Source: Thermoleophilaceae bacterium (GTDB taxonomy: Bacteria > Actinomycetota > Thermoleophilia > Solirubrobacterales > Thermoleophilaceae). From it: a stretch of 64,000 nucleotides of DNA. The notes under the pieces were generated by a model. The model saw nothing but the letters and a program-made list of their open reading frames with translations. It was not told where the DNA came from and searched no databases. Positions within the stretch are counted from its first letter, which is position 1, and each line of letters opens with the position of its first letter. Both the position numbers and the translations under genes were made by a program. Location of the stretch: contig JAUJOA010000004.1 in NCBI GenBank assembly GCA_030447875.1, forward strand, positions 106,090 to 170,089, in the 5' to 3' direction. This document shows, piece after piece, positions 17,836 through 26,353 of this stretch.

Positions 17836-19198
17836 CCTCGCGAGCGGCGCGCTCGCCGGACTGCACGGCGCCGTCCATGTAGCCGTTCCAGACCGTCGCC
17901 GTCTCGGCGCCCGCCCAGTGGATGCGGCCGATCGGCTCCCTGAGCGCCGGCCCGTAGCCGGTCCATCCACCGGGCGTGAAGTAGCACCCGTAGCAGCCGC
18001 GCGTCCACTCCTCCTCGGCCCAGCTGCGCTCGATGTAGCGCTCCGGCTCGGCCGCCCGGGCGCCGAAGAAACGCTCGAAGCAGCCGACCACGGCCGCGCG
18101 GCGCTCGTCCAATGGAACGCGCCCGAGCTCGCGCGCCTGCCGCCCCTCCAGGAAGCCGAGGATCACCCCGGGTGAGCCGTCGGGCGGGGAGTTGTCGAAG
18201 ACGAGCTTGACGGGCCCCGTCGTGCTAACCGCCTGGCCGCTGAGCCCCTCGCCACGCCAGAACGGCTCGTCGTAGACGGCCATGCACTTGGTCACGGCGC
18301 CCTGCGGCATGCGCTGGGTCAGCTGGTCTCGGTATCCCGGGAGCGGCGGGTCGTAGACGAGCCGGCCGGTCAGCGTGGGCGGCAGCGCGAGGATCACGCG
18401 GCTCGCGCGCAGGATCGCTCCGTCGGAGAAGACGCGGATCGACTCGTCGCTCAGCTCGAGCCGGCGCACGGGATGGCCCAGCATGATCTGCTCGCCGAGC
18501 GGCTCTGCCAGCTTCTGTGCCACGAGCTGCGATCCGCCGACGAAGCGGTCCTGCTGGGCACCGCCCTCCGTGTCCAGCAGCGCGTCCAATCCGCCGGCGG
18601 AGTGCATGTAGAAGAGGACGTGAAGCAGCGAGACGTCCTCGGGTTGAGCGGCCCAGACCGCCTCCGTGGCTAGCTGGAGCAACGATCGTGCGCCGTTTGT
18701 CACCACGTTGCGACGCAGCCAGGTGGCGAACGTCTGGCCGTCCCACTCCTCGGCCCTCGACGCCCGCCACGGCGCCTCGACGGGCACCTGGCGCGCCATC
18801 GCCCCCAGCCGCTGCCTTGCCTGCTCCACGTCGAGCAGCACGGACGTGCTGATGCGCGGGATCGTGCCCGTGTAACGGATCAGGCTTCCGTCGTACTCGA
18901 TCACGTTCTGGCCCGAGCCATGCGTGGGAAAGGTGTCGATCCCTAGCGAGTCGGCCAGGGCGAGCATGCGCCGCTGGCTCGGCCCCACCCACTGGCCGCC
19001 CACCTCCACGACCTTGCCCTCGCCGAGCGGCTCGTTGAGCAGCCGGCCGCCCACGCGGTCGCGCGCCTCGAGCACGACGACCGATCGCCCGGCCGCGACG
19101 AGCTGCCGCGCGGCCACGAGGCCGGCGAGCCCTGCGCCGATCACGACCACGTCGGCCTTCCGGGCATCCTTCCGCCCCTGTCCCGGCTCGCCCGCCAC
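17819..19198 (-). CDS. Flavin monoamine oxidase family protein
   Basis: 459 residues. The N-terminal dinucleotide fold reads VVVIGAGLAGLVAARQLV followed by VLEARDRVGGRL, typical of amine oxidases; the C-terminal FAD contact is GRIHWAGAETATVWNGYMDGA. It oxidises primary or secondary amines with release of hydrogen peroxide. With arginine decarboxylase and agmatinase a few kilobases away, putrescine or another polyamine is a tempting substrate, but this is inference. The 3' end overlaps the convergent signalling gene by 17 bases. Confidence 0.9.
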   Translation of the reverse strand: MAGEPGQGRKDARKADVVVIGAGLAGLVAARQLVAAGRSVVVLEARDRVGGRLLNEPLGEGKVVEVGGQWVGPSQRRMLALADSLGIDTFPTHGSGQNVIEYDGSLIRYTGTIPRISTSVLLDVEQARQRLGAMARQVPVEAPWRASRAEEWDGQTFATWLRRNVVTNGARSLLQLATEAVWAAQPEDVSLLHVLFYMHSAGGLDALLDTEGGAQQDRFVGGSQLVAQKLAEPLGEQIMLGHPVRRLELSDESIRVFSDGAILRASRVILALPPTLTGRLVYDPPLPGYRDQLTQRMPQGAVTKCMAVYDEPFWRGEGLSGQAVSTTGPVKLVFDNSPPDGSPGVILGFLEGRQARELGRVPLDERRAAVVGCFERFFGARAAEPERYIERSWAEEEWTRGCYGCYFTPGGWTGYGPALREPIGRIHWAGAETATVWNGYMDGAVQSGERAAREVIAAE

Positions 19199-19241
19199 GC
19201 CTCGGGACGCTATTCGACGCGGACGACGACGGCCAGGGGGC

Positions 19242-20441
19242 TCAGGCCGCCGCCGTCTCCGCGGTGGCCGGCGGCGGCGGCGGCTCCTTGCCCCGCGTGT
19301 AGTCGAGCGCCGTGGCTACGACGGCCGCCACCGGCACGGCGAGGAAGACCCCGATCAGGCCGGCCACGATGCCGCCGACGGCAAGGGCGAGGATGACCGC
19401 GACGGGATGCAGCCTGACCGTCCGCCCGATCACGAGCGGGTAGAGGAGATGGCCCTCCACCTGCTGCACGAGGATGATGATGCCGAGCACGATCAGCGCC
19501 GTGACGACGCCCTGGGAGACGAGCGCCACCAGCACGGCCGCGAGCCCCGCCGTGAAGGCGCCGATCAGCGGAAAGAACGCGCCGATGAACGTGAGCAGCA
19601 TGAGCGGCACAACGAGCGGTACGCCGAGGATCAGGAGGCCGAGGCCGATCAGCACCGCGTCGACCACGCCGACCAAGGCGATCCCGTGCACGTAACCCGC
19701 CAGCGCGGTGAGCGACCGGCGGCCGACTTGGTCCAGCGGCCCGTAGCGACGCTCTCCGAGCAGCTCCCTCATCCAGGCCCACATCCGTGCCCCGTCCTTC
19801 AGGAAGAAGAAGAGGAGCAGCAGGGTCAGGATGATCCCGGTGAGCACCTCGCCGACGAGCACCGCACCCCTCAACGCGCCGCCGCTCAGCGCCCCGCTGT
19901 CCTCCCGGAGCCTGGCTATTCCCTGGTCGACCGTCGCGTTGATGTCGGCGTCGCTCATGTTGAACGGGGGCTTCGCCAGCTCGGCGCTCACCTGCCGGAC
20001 GCCGTCCTGCACGCCCTGACCGAGCTCGTCGAACTGTGCGGCCAGCGCCGGCGCGACGATGGCGACGACGCCGACCACGAGCAGCAACCCGGCGAGCATC
20101 ACCGTTCCGGCCGCGGCGCCGTCGCCGAATCGGCGACGCTTCAGCCAGCGCACCACAGGGAGCAGGAGCGTGGTGAGAAGGAGCGCGATGATGACCGGCA
20201 GGACGACTATGCGCAGGTAGGCGAGCGCGTAGACGACCAGTGCGACGGCGGCGGCGACCACGAGCAGCCGCCAGCTCATCGCGGCAGCGTTGCGCAGCCA
20301 ATCGGGCACGGCGGGCGGCGAGCCGGCCTCGGCCACGCTGCCGGCGGGCGGCGCAGGGCCCGCGGGGATCTTGCCCGGTGACGGCTCCTGGGCTGCGGAC
20401 GGCGCCGCCGGCTTGGTTGCGCGCCGCGATCGAGTCGCCAT
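19242..20441 (-). CDS. AI-2E family transporter
   Basis: 399 residues: a Pro/Ala-rich cytoplasmic N-terminus of about 50 residues, then eight or so hydrophobic segments with the family layout (paired spans at about 55-100, a long soluble stretch near 140-190 with amphipathic helices, and a cluster of spans at 210-370). Conserved blocks are TLLLPVVRWLKRR and VQQVEGHLLYPLVIGRTVRLHP. The family was named for autoinducer-2 export, though many members are Na+/H+ antiporters or of unknown substrate. Confidence 0.88.
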   Translation of the reverse strand: MATRSRRATKPAAPSAAQEPSPGKIPAGPAPPAGSVAEAGSPPAVPDWLRNAAAMSWRLLVVAAAVALVVYALAYLRIVVLPVIIALLLTTLLLPVVRWLKRRRFGDGAAAGTVMLAGLLLVVGVVAIVAPALAAQFDELGQGVQDGVRQVSAELAKPPFNMSDADINATVDQGIARLREDSGALSGGALRGAVLVGEVLTGIILTLLLLFFFLKDGARMWAWMRELLGERRYGPLDQVGRRSLTALAGYVHGIALVGVVDAVLIGLGLLILGVPLVVPLMLLTFIGAFFPLIGAFTAGLAAVLVALVSQGVVTALIVLGIIILVQQVEGHLLYPLVIGRTVRLHPVAVILALAVGGIVAGLIGVFLAVPVAAVVATALDYTRGKEPPPPPATAETAAA

Positions 20442-20572
20442 CGTCGTAGTTCAGCTACCCACGCGTGGGGCTCGACAAACGCTCGGCGCCGATGAGGCGG
20501 TGGACGAGCGCGGCGTGGGCCTGCCGTGAGGCGAGCCAGGCGGCTCGCTGCGGGCTGGACTGGGCTGGGGGG

Positions 20573-20604
20573 CTACCAGCCGTTTCGCGTGGTCTCGCGC
20601 TCGT
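20573..20604 (-). repeat. DERETT repeat, copy 1
   Basis: Minus-strand reading ends DERETTRNGW followed by TAG. The same stretch, with synonymous and one amino-acid difference, recurs at 23452-23482 (DERETTLNGW, TAG). The flanking DNA of the two copies is unrelated. The substitution pattern (GAG/GAA, CGA/CTG in codon frame) suggests it once coded. Confidence 0.5.
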
Positions 20605-20616
20605 CCTCGTACACCG

Positions 20617-20769
20617 TTACCGGCTGCGCGCCCTCCGGCGTGGCCTGACGCGGGCGGCTCGATCTCTCCAGCTCCGCCTGCGGGCCGGCCTCGACTTGCG
20701 GTACTCCGAGAGGGTCATGTCCTCGGGGATGGAGCACTCGTCGATCCGGAAGTTGTTCTGGAACCGCAT
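20617..20769 (-). CDS. Small basic hypothetical protein (50 residues)
   Basis: ATG at 20769 with AGGTGA nine bases upstream, stop TAA at 20619-20617. It begins MRFQNNFRIDECSIPEDM, continues TLSEYRKSR and ends in an Arg-rich tail. The first half reads like a genuine conserved leader (acidic/cysteine block then TLSEYR) while the Arg-rich end may be out of its natural frame. No function is recognised; it could also be the start of a longer frameshifted gene that ends in the DERETT copy 12 bases beyond the stop. Confidence 0.42.
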   Translation of the reverse strand: MRFQNNFRIDECSIPEDMTLSEYRKSRPARRRSWRDRAARVRPRRRARSR

Positions 20770-20899
20770 TCGCAGTCTTCACCTACTTATCTCTTCGTCC
20801 GTGATGGCGTGATGGTTCACCCGACGCCGGACGGATTCGACGCCATTAGCGTCGTTCCTGTCGCCTCCAGGTCCCCTGCCGATGGGTCCTACGCCAAGT

Positions 20900-21601
20900 C
20901 TAGCCCGGCCCGTGTCCTGAGCTGCCGGTGGAGATGGGCGCCATGACGGTCGCAGCAAGGCGTTTGAGCTTCTCCGGGTCGAGCTGGAAGTGGGCGTCGC
21001 GCACCCCGGTGCAGACGTCCAGCCCGAAGGGCTGCACGGTGTCGAGCGCCTCGCGCGCGTTGTCGGGATTGAGGCCGCCTGCGAGGAAGACGGGAATGTC
21101 CAGGCGCTCTCGGATGCGGGCGCTGATCTTCCAGTCGTGCCGGCGGCCGGTACCGCCCAGCTGCTTCACCTTCAGGCCGGGGTTGCCCGAATCGAGCACC
21201 ACCGCGTGCACCGATTCGGCGACCGCTTCCGCTTTCGCTACCGCCTCCGGCCCGGTCACGTGAATGACCTGTACGAGGCGCACGCCGGGAAGCGCCGACC
21301 TCAGCTCATCATGGGCCCCGCGCGGAAGCTCGTCGACGAGTTGAAGGGCACTCGTCCCCGCCTTGCGGTGCTGGGCGATGATGGCGTCGGGGTCCCGAAG
21401 TGAGGTGAGCAGGAAAGTGTCGATGCCCGGAGGCACTCGACCGGCGATCTCCGCTATGCGGTCGTCGGGGATGACCCCCGGACCACTCGGCATGCTCGAG
21501 ACCAGCCCGAGGGCCGAAGCGCCGGCTTCGACGGCCAGCCGGGTCTCGTCGAGGCTCGAGATGCAGCAGATCTTGAACCGCGGGCGGGCAACCGGATCCA
21601 T
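20900..21601 (-). CDS. Phosphoribosylanthranilate isomerase (TrpF)-like protein
   Basis: 233-residue TIM barrel. It keeps the first-strand cysteine in FKICCISSLDE (KICGIT in canonical TrpF), the general-acid aspartate in VVLDSG, the phosphate loops LGGTGRRHDW and FLAGGLNPDNAREAL, and LDVCTGVR. So it may isomerise phosphoribosylanthranilate in tryptophan synthesis. However, no other trp gene is near, and the KICC variant and extended C-terminus suggest a paralogue with a shifted role. ATG start at 21601. Confidence 0.8.
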   Translation of the reverse strand: MDPVARPRFKICCISSLDETRLAVEAGASALGLVSSMPSGPGVIPDDRIAEIAGRVPPGIDTFLLTSLRDPDAIIAQHRKAGTSALQLVDELPRGAHDELRSALPGVRLVQVIHVTGPEAVAKAEAVAESVHAVVLDSGNPGLKVKQLGGTGRRHDWKISARIRERLDIPVFLAGGLNPDNAREALDTVQPFGLDVCTGVRDAHFQLDPEKLKRLAATVMAPISTGSSGHGPG

Positions 21602-21672
21602 GGAGTAGATGCTAGGCCGGGCTCTCAGCCACCCGCATGGCGCCGGCCGACATCTCGATCGCCCGCGACCGG

Positions 21673-22017
21673 CTACTCGACGGTGATCGAGCCCTTCATG
21701 GTTGGGTGGATCGTGCAGATGTACTGGATGGTGCCGGGGGCGTCCAGGGTGGCGGTGCCCTCCTCGCCCTGCGCGATCGTGCCCGTGTCGAAGACCTCTG
21801 GATCGTCAGCCGTCGCCGTGTGATCCGCCGCGTCCTCGTTCGTCCAGGTGATCTCCGCCCCGGCCTGCACCGTGATGTCCCGCGGCATGTAGGCGAAGTC
21901 CTGGATCGTCACGGCCGTGACCGCGTCGCCGCCTCCAGCGCTCTCTTCGCCGCCGCACCCGAAGGCGGCGATGGAGAGAACAGCCATCGTCGAGGCGAGA
22001 AGGGTGCGGGAGCTCAT
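21673..22017 (-). CDS. Cupredoxin-domain lipoprotein (plastocyanin/azurin-like)
   Basis: 114 residues from ATG 22017. Residues 1-21 are a lipoprotein signal peptide with lipobox-like IAAFGC, so the protein is exported and anchored. The blue-copper ligands are visible: His in AADHTATA and the Cys-His-Met set in YICTIHPTMKG. It is likely a type 1 copper electron carrier on the outer face of the membrane. The SRPBCC-DUF4336 gene lies 32 bases upstream on the same strand. Confidence 0.88.
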   Translation of the reverse strand: MSSRTLLASTMAVLSIAAFGCGGEESAGGGDAVTAVTIQDFAYMPRDITVQAGAEITWTNEDAADHTATADDPEVFDTGTIAQGEEGTATLDAPGTIQYICTIHPTMKGSITVE

Positions 22018-22049
22018 CGCTGATGGTTCGCAGGCGCGGGTCACGCGGA

Positions 22050-23165
22050 TCAATCCGGGCCGGTGCCGGCGGGCAGCCAGGCGAAAGCCTCCCTGAGCGC
22101 TGCGCGACCGCCCGTCTCGACGATCTCCCCGTGTCCGGTGACGATACGGTCGAAGTCCCATTCGAGGATGCGATCGATCGATCGGCGCGCCGCGCGCTTG
22201 TTGCGAGTGGACAGGCGGAAGGCCGGCGTCGGCCCGAGCGCTCGGCGCATGCGCGGGCCGCGCGCCCAGAGACGGGTGGGGAGCGGCGCGGCGTCGCCCA
22301 CGTCCCAGCAGAGGTCGCCCAAGAGGAGGCTGCGGCTCGGCCGGTGGAAGAAGACGATCTCCTCGACGAAGCGGTTGCCGAGGAACGGCGCCTGATCGAT
22401 GTCGTCGGCCCAGCGGGGGTCCGGCGTGCCGCCGAGGAGGCCGTCGAACGCCAGGTCGGGTCGGCGTCCGGCCAGAAACGGCGCGGCGAGCAGCTCGGCG
22501 TCCGGGTAGGCGGCGCGGTACTGCTCCATGAAGAGGTGCCCGTGAATGGCGCTGGCGGGGAGGACGAAGCGGACGTCGCCGAGGGCGTCGAGCTCGGCGC
22601 GCAGCCGCTCGTCGAGCTCGGCCGGCGAGTGGACGAACAAGCCGCCGCCGGATAGCCGCACCACAGCCATCCGCCGCCCCGCCTCGACGCCGAGGACGCG
22701 CAGAGGCGTCTCGGCGACCCACAGCTCGGGCCCAACGGGCCGCAGCGCGGGCTGTCCCTCGGCAAGCCTACGCTCCGATTCCACGAAGTCGGGAAGCGAG
22801 GCGCGGATCCGGCGGCCCATCAGAAGGCCGTAGAACGGGGCGGCCGGACCGTCGATTGAGATGCGGTTCGAGATCCGCACGCCGTCGCCGTCCGGCTCGA
22901 CGCGATGCTCGTGCGCCATGCGCGCGCCAGGCAGCGCGGTCTCATCGGTGAAGCGGCGCTCGTGCTCGAGCGCGGTGATCGCAAACGTCAGCCGGGGGCC
23001 GCGGCGAAACCGGATCCGCGCGGTCGAGCCCACGGCAAACGGCCCATCGATCTCCGCGCTCGCGATGTCCCGGTTCCAGTCGCCCCAGCGATCGGGATCA
23101 GCCCACAGCGCCCACACGCTCGCGGGGGAGGCGTTCGCCTTCAGGCTGTGCTGCGCCGCCCACAC
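22050..23165 (-). CDS. SRPBCC (polyketide cyclase-like) and DUF4336 fusion protein
   Basis: 371 residues. Residues 1-145 are an SRPBCC/START-like lipid-binding domain (VWALWADPDRWGDWNRDI near 17-34). Residues about 150-360 match DUF4336, a metallo-beta-lactamase-fold family: MAVVRLSGGGLFVHSP, FVLPASAIHGHLFM, FHRPSRSLLLGDLCWDVGD and a terminal VTGHGE. The two are usually separate proteins. The fusion implies a lipid- or aromatic-ligand-linked hydrolase, but no reaction is known. Confidence 0.82.
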   Translation of the reverse strand: MWAAQHSLKANASPASVWALWADPDRWGDWNRDIASAEIDGPFAVGSTARIRFRRGPRLTFAITALEHERRFTDETALPGARMAHEHRVEPDGDGVRISNRISIDGPAAPFYGLLMGRRIRASLPDFVESERRLAEGQPALRPVGPELWVAETPLRVLGVEAGRRMAVVRLSGGGLFVHSPAELDERLRAELDALGDVRFVLPASAIHGHLFMEQYRAAYPDAELLAAPFLAGRRPDLAFDGLLGGTPDPRWADDIDQAPFLGNRFVEEIVFFHRPSRSLLLGDLCWDVGDAAPLPTRLWARGPRMRRALGPTPAFRLSTRNKRAARRSIDRILEWDFDRIVTGHGEIVETGGRAALREAFAWLPAGTGPD

Positions 23166-23224
23166 CGGGGTCTGAAGCTAGCGCAGGTCCCTCCGAGCCC
23201 CGGACCGGTTGTCCTCTCTCGCCT

Positions 23225-23349
23225 TTCGTCCGCCGAGCTGACCAGTTGAGCTGACGAACCGGGAAAGTGCCGATCCGGGTCTGCGCCTGACTCGGGAGAT
23301 TCGTCCGCCGAGCTGACCAGTTGACCTGAGCAGTTGAGCTGACGAACCT
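23225..23349. repeat. 13-bp tandem direct repeats (two arrays)
   Basis: The unit CAGTTGAGCTGAC repeats head to tail with exact 13-base period: two units at 23230-23255 and three at 23305-23343 (outer units diverged). Each array is bordered by TTCGT on the left and GAAC on the right. Single units occur at 52593-52605, 59690-59702 and 59777-59789. They lie about 65-180 bases upstream of the SRPBCC-DUF4336 start, so operator function is possible. Confidence 0.6.
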
Positions 23350-23451
23350 GGAGAGGGAAGTCATGCCGGCGCCGGACCGCCGGTCTTCGTGGCGGCTGCC
23401 CTCGAGGCGCGGACTCGAGCGGTGCCCCGACCGGCGAGACATTCCTCGACT

Positions 23452-23482
23452 ACCAGCCGTTCAGCGTGGTCTCGCGTTCGTC
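23452..23482 (-). repeat. DERETT repeat, copy 2
   Basis: Minus-strand reading DERETTLNGW then TAG, near-identical in DNA to 20573-20604 (CTACCAGCCGTT shared exactly, then three mismatches). It forms the end of a 67-codon ORF starting at ATG 23653 whose remaining sequence does not resemble that upstream of copy 1. Confidence 0.5.
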
Positions 23483-23732
23483 GGAGGGCGTCGTCGGCCT
23501 GGCATGGCCGACCCAAGCATCAGACCGCCGAGGGGTCTGCGCGGCGGGTTCGGAGCCGGCCCGTCCGGCGCGCACAAGGTCAGCTGTCCGCCGCTGTCCT
23601 TGCTCGGCGGAGGCGACGCGCCGTCTGATCACTGACCGTTCTGCAACATCCATGTCCTAAGGATGCGGTACCCGCTCACGAGCAGCTCAACCCTCGGCAA
23701 CCCTCCGCGATCCGTCTACCCCGGAGACGGCT

Positions 23733-24689
23733 CTAGGGCTGAGACTCGAGCGCGGTCAGCGCCAGGAACTCATAGGCCACGTTCGCCGCGAGCATCGCCG
23801 TGGTCTGCGCCGAGTCGTCATACGGTGGTGAGACCTCCACCACGTCGAAGCCCACGAAGCGCATGCCCGCTAACGAGCGGACGAACGCGAGCGCCTCGCG
23901 CGGGGTCAGTCCAGCCACCTCGGGCGTACCGGTGCCGGGGGCGAACGCCGGGTCGATCACGTCGATGTCGAAGCTGAAGTAGGCGGGCGTGCCCCCAACG
24001 CGCGCGCGTACGCGCGCCGAGTAGTCGCTCGGGGAGAGCCCGCTCAACTCGTCGCCCGTCAGCACTTCGAAGCCCATCTCGCGCGTGGCATCGAGGTCCT
24101 CGAGGCCGTAGAGCGGCCCGCGCATGCCGGCGAGAAGCGAGCGCTCGGGGAGCAGCAGCCCCTCCTCCACAGCGCGTCGAAACGGCGTGCCGTGGAAGTA
24201 GCGCTCGCCGTAGTACTCGTCCCAGGTGTCGGCGTGGGCGTCGAGGAGGACGAGCGCCACCGGCCCGTGCCGGGCCGCGTGCGCGCGCAGCTCGCCCAGC
24301 ACGATCGAGTGGTCGCCGCCGAGCGCGATCGGGGTGACGCCCGCCTCTACGAGGGGCGCGAGCCCGTCCGCGATCTGGCCCGCGGTGCGCTCGGCGTTTC
24401 CGGGCGTTATCGCCAAATCCCCGAAGTCGATCACCGACTGGCTCGCGAACACGTCCACGTCCTGTGCCGCGTGGTAGGGGCGCAGGAGCGTGGATCCACT
24501 CCTGATCGCCTCGGGTCCGAAGCGAGCTCCTGGTCGGTAGCTCGTGGCCGTGTCGAACGGAACACCGACGAGTGCCACGTCGGCGCCCTCCGGGTCGGTC
24601 ACGTGGGGGCAACGGGCGAAGGTGCGCACGCCGGTATAGCGCGGCGCCAGCGAGGCGTCGGGCGGTCCATAGCGAGGGGCCGGGGTCAC
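23733..24689 (-). CDS. speB: Agmatinase
   Basis: 318-residue ureohydrolase that splits agmatine into putrescine and urea. The binuclear manganese site is complete: GGDHSI, the DAHAD block (LLDAHADTWDE), and SFDIDVIDPAFAPG. Length and motifs match agmatinase/arginase family. Its ATG (24689) overlaps the stop of the upstream decarboxylase by four bases (ATGA), so both steps of the agmatine route are translationally coupled. Agmatinase rather than arginase is inferred from that pairing. Confidence 0.92.
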   Translation of the reverse strand: MTPAPRYGPPDASLAPRYTGVRTFARCPHVTDPEGADVALVGVPFDTATSYRPGARFGPEAIRSGSTLLRPYHAAQDVDVFASQSVIDFGDLAITPGNAERTAGQIADGLAPLVEAGVTPIALGGDHSIVLGELRAHAARHGPVALVLLDAHADTWDEYYGERYFHGTPFRRAVEEGLLLPERSLLAGMRGPLYGLEDLDATREMGFEVLTGDELSGLSPSDYSARVRARVGGTPAYFSFDIDVIDPAFAPGTGTPEVAGLTPREALAFVRSLAGMRFVGFDVVEVSPPYDDSAQTTAMLAANVAYEFLALTALESQP

Positions 24690-26206
24690 GACTCCACGAC
24701 CACTCGGATCGTGGCGAGCGTCCGATCACTCGCTCCCCGGAGCGCCCCGCCGTGCTCGAGCGTCGTACGGATGTAGTCGAGCGTCTCGGCGGTCAGCCGC
24801 TCGCCCGGCAGCACGTTCGGCACGCCGGGCGGATAGGCCGCCAGCGACTCCGCGGCCACCCGCCCCGCGGCGTCCGCCATCGGCACCACTTCCTGGCGCC
24901 CGAAGAAGGCCTCGCGCGGGGAAGTCACGAGCGGGCCCCAAGGCGGCGGCTCGGCGAACGCGACGTCCTCGCGGCGCCGAGAAAGGTCGGCATCCCCTAA
25001 GACGCCGCTGAGCGCCTCGACGAGTCGCGCCCCCTGTGCCGAAGCGCGCTCGCCCATCCCGAACACCGCCACGATCACGTTCTCCCCCACCAGCTCCAGG
25101 TTGATGTCATAGCGCTCTCGCAGCAGGTCGCCCAAGCGGTAGCCGGTCAGCCCGGTGCCGCGCACGTCGATCGACAGCCGCAGCGGGTCCCACGCCTTCA
25201 CGCTCTCGCGCCGCGCCAGGCGCTCGTCGAGCACGTCGAGTCCGGGCAGCTCGCGGACCTCCGCCCGCGTGCGGGCGACCGCCTCGATCGTCTCCCCCAG
25301 CTGCTCGCGCCCGTGGACGGCGGCGTGGCGCCGGGCGGCGTCGAGCGAGCCCGTCAGGAGCGAGCTCGGGCTGGTCGACTCGACCAGCGTCACGCAGCGG
25401 TCGATCACATCCTGGTCGAGGCGATCACCGGCGCCGAGGTGCAGAATCGCCGACTGCGTGAGGCTGCCGATGATCTTGTGCGTGCTCGAGGTGACCAGGT
25501 CCGCCCCGGCGGCAAGCGCCGACTCCGGCAGATCGTCATGGAAGGCGAAATGGGCGCCCCAGGCCTCGTCCACGGCGAGCGGCACCCCGCGCGCGTGCGC
25601 GACCTCGCACAGCGAGCGCACGTCGGCCGCCGCGCCGAAGTAGTTCGGCGAGACGACCATGGCTCCCACCGCGCTCGGGGTGTCGTCGAGCGCTCGCTCG
25701 AGCGCCTCCGGCGTCAGGCAATGCGCCACGTGCAGCTCCGGGTCGAGCTCCGGGGCCACAAACGCGGGGCGAAGGCCCGCGAGCACCAGCCCGTCGATCG
25801 TGCTCGAGTGCACGTTCCGCTGTACGACCACTCGCTCGCCCGCGTGCGCGAGCGCCAGGCACGCCACCAGGTTCCCCTGCGACGCTCCGGCCACGAGGAA
25901 CCAGGAACGCTCCGCTCCCCAAGCCGCCGCAGCGAGGCATTGAGCTTCCTGGAAGGGCGTGGGCTCGGGCCCGATGTCGACGCCGTGGGTCAGCGCCGGG
26001 ATGTCGAGCTCGAGCGCCTTCTCTCCGATCGCCTCGAGCAGCTGCGGGTCGGCGGCCGGGCCACCCTTGTGCCCGGGAATGTGGAACCGGCCCGGGCGGC
26101 GCCGCGCGTAGTCACGCAGCGCGTCGAGGTACGGCGTGGCCTCCGACGGGTCTCCGGTCGCCCCGCTCGAAGAAGGCGAAGCCTGGGCCGATCGCTCACG
26201 AGGCAC
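24686..26206 (-). CDS. speA: Orn/Lys/Arg decarboxylase family protein, probably arginine decarboxylase
   Basis: 506-residue PLP enzyme of the fold I biodegradative type, close in length to Bacillus SpeA. It shows FHIPGHKGG near the N-terminus, LVAGASQGNLV for the phosphate site, the cofactor aspartate in AVDEAWGAHF and the Schiff-base lysine in STHKIIGSL. It would turn arginine into agmatine, the substrate of the overlapping agmatinase. Ornithine or lysine is possible from family alone; the neighbour argues for arginine. ATG start; divergent from OsmC. Confidence 0.88.
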   Translation of the reverse strand: MPRERSAQASPSSSGATGDPSEATPYLDALRDYARRRPGRFHIPGHKGGPAADPQLLEAIGEKALELDIPALTHGVDIGPEPTPFQEAQCLAAAAWGAERSWFLVAGASQGNLVACLALAHAGERVVVQRNVHSSTIDGLVLAGLRPAFVAPELDPELHVAHCLTPEALERALDDTPSAVGAMVVSPNYFGAAADVRSLCEVAHARGVPLAVDEAWGAHFAFHDDLPESALAAGADLVTSSTHKIIGSLTQSAILHLGAGDRLDQDVIDRCVTLVESTSPSSLLTGSLDAARRHAAVHGREQLGETIEAVARTRAEVRELPGLDVLDERLARRESVKAWDPLRLSIDVRGTGLTGYRLGDLLRERYDINLELVGENVIVAVFGMGERASAQGARLVEALSGVLGDADLSRRREDVAFAEPPPWGPLVTSPREAFFGRQEVVPMADAAGRVAAESLAAYPPGVPNVLPGERLTAETLDYIRTTLEHGGALRGASDRTLATIRVVVES

Positions 26207-26353
26207 GATCCGCCCAGTATCGCGCGACCGGGACCGAGCGTTGGTCCGAGTCCTCCTTTGCCGACAGTCTGCGTGCCGACCCTAACCGCGGTCTGCGGCG
26301 GAACGCCACCTGCGGGGGTTGCGCCGCTCGGGCATCCGCCATATTTTCGTGCC

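Larger units (their letters stand above)
20442..20899. other. Intergenic stretch with one small candidate gene and a repeat copy
   Basis: 458 bases between the AI-2E gene and the TrpF-like gene. It holds a 50-codon candidate ORF (20617-20769, minus) and, at 20573-20604, one copy of a stretch whose minus strand ends DERETTRNGW-stop; the second copy is at 23452-23482. The rest (20442-20570 and 20770-20899) shows no coding or structural signal I can support. Confidence 0.6.
23166..23732. other. Intergenic stretch with 13-bp repeats and second DERETT copy
   Basis: 567 bases between the SRPBCC-DUF4336 and agmatinase genes, both on the minus strand. It contains the 13-bp direct repeats at 23230-23255 and 23305-23343 and the DERETT copy at 23452-23482, which lies at the end of a 67-codon minus-strand frame (23450-23653). 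No longer gene is convincing and the base composition is not visibly different. Confidence 0.6.

Noticed and set aside
23166-23732. CRISPR array
   Set aside because: The 13-bp units are head to tail with no spacers and no cas genes are present.
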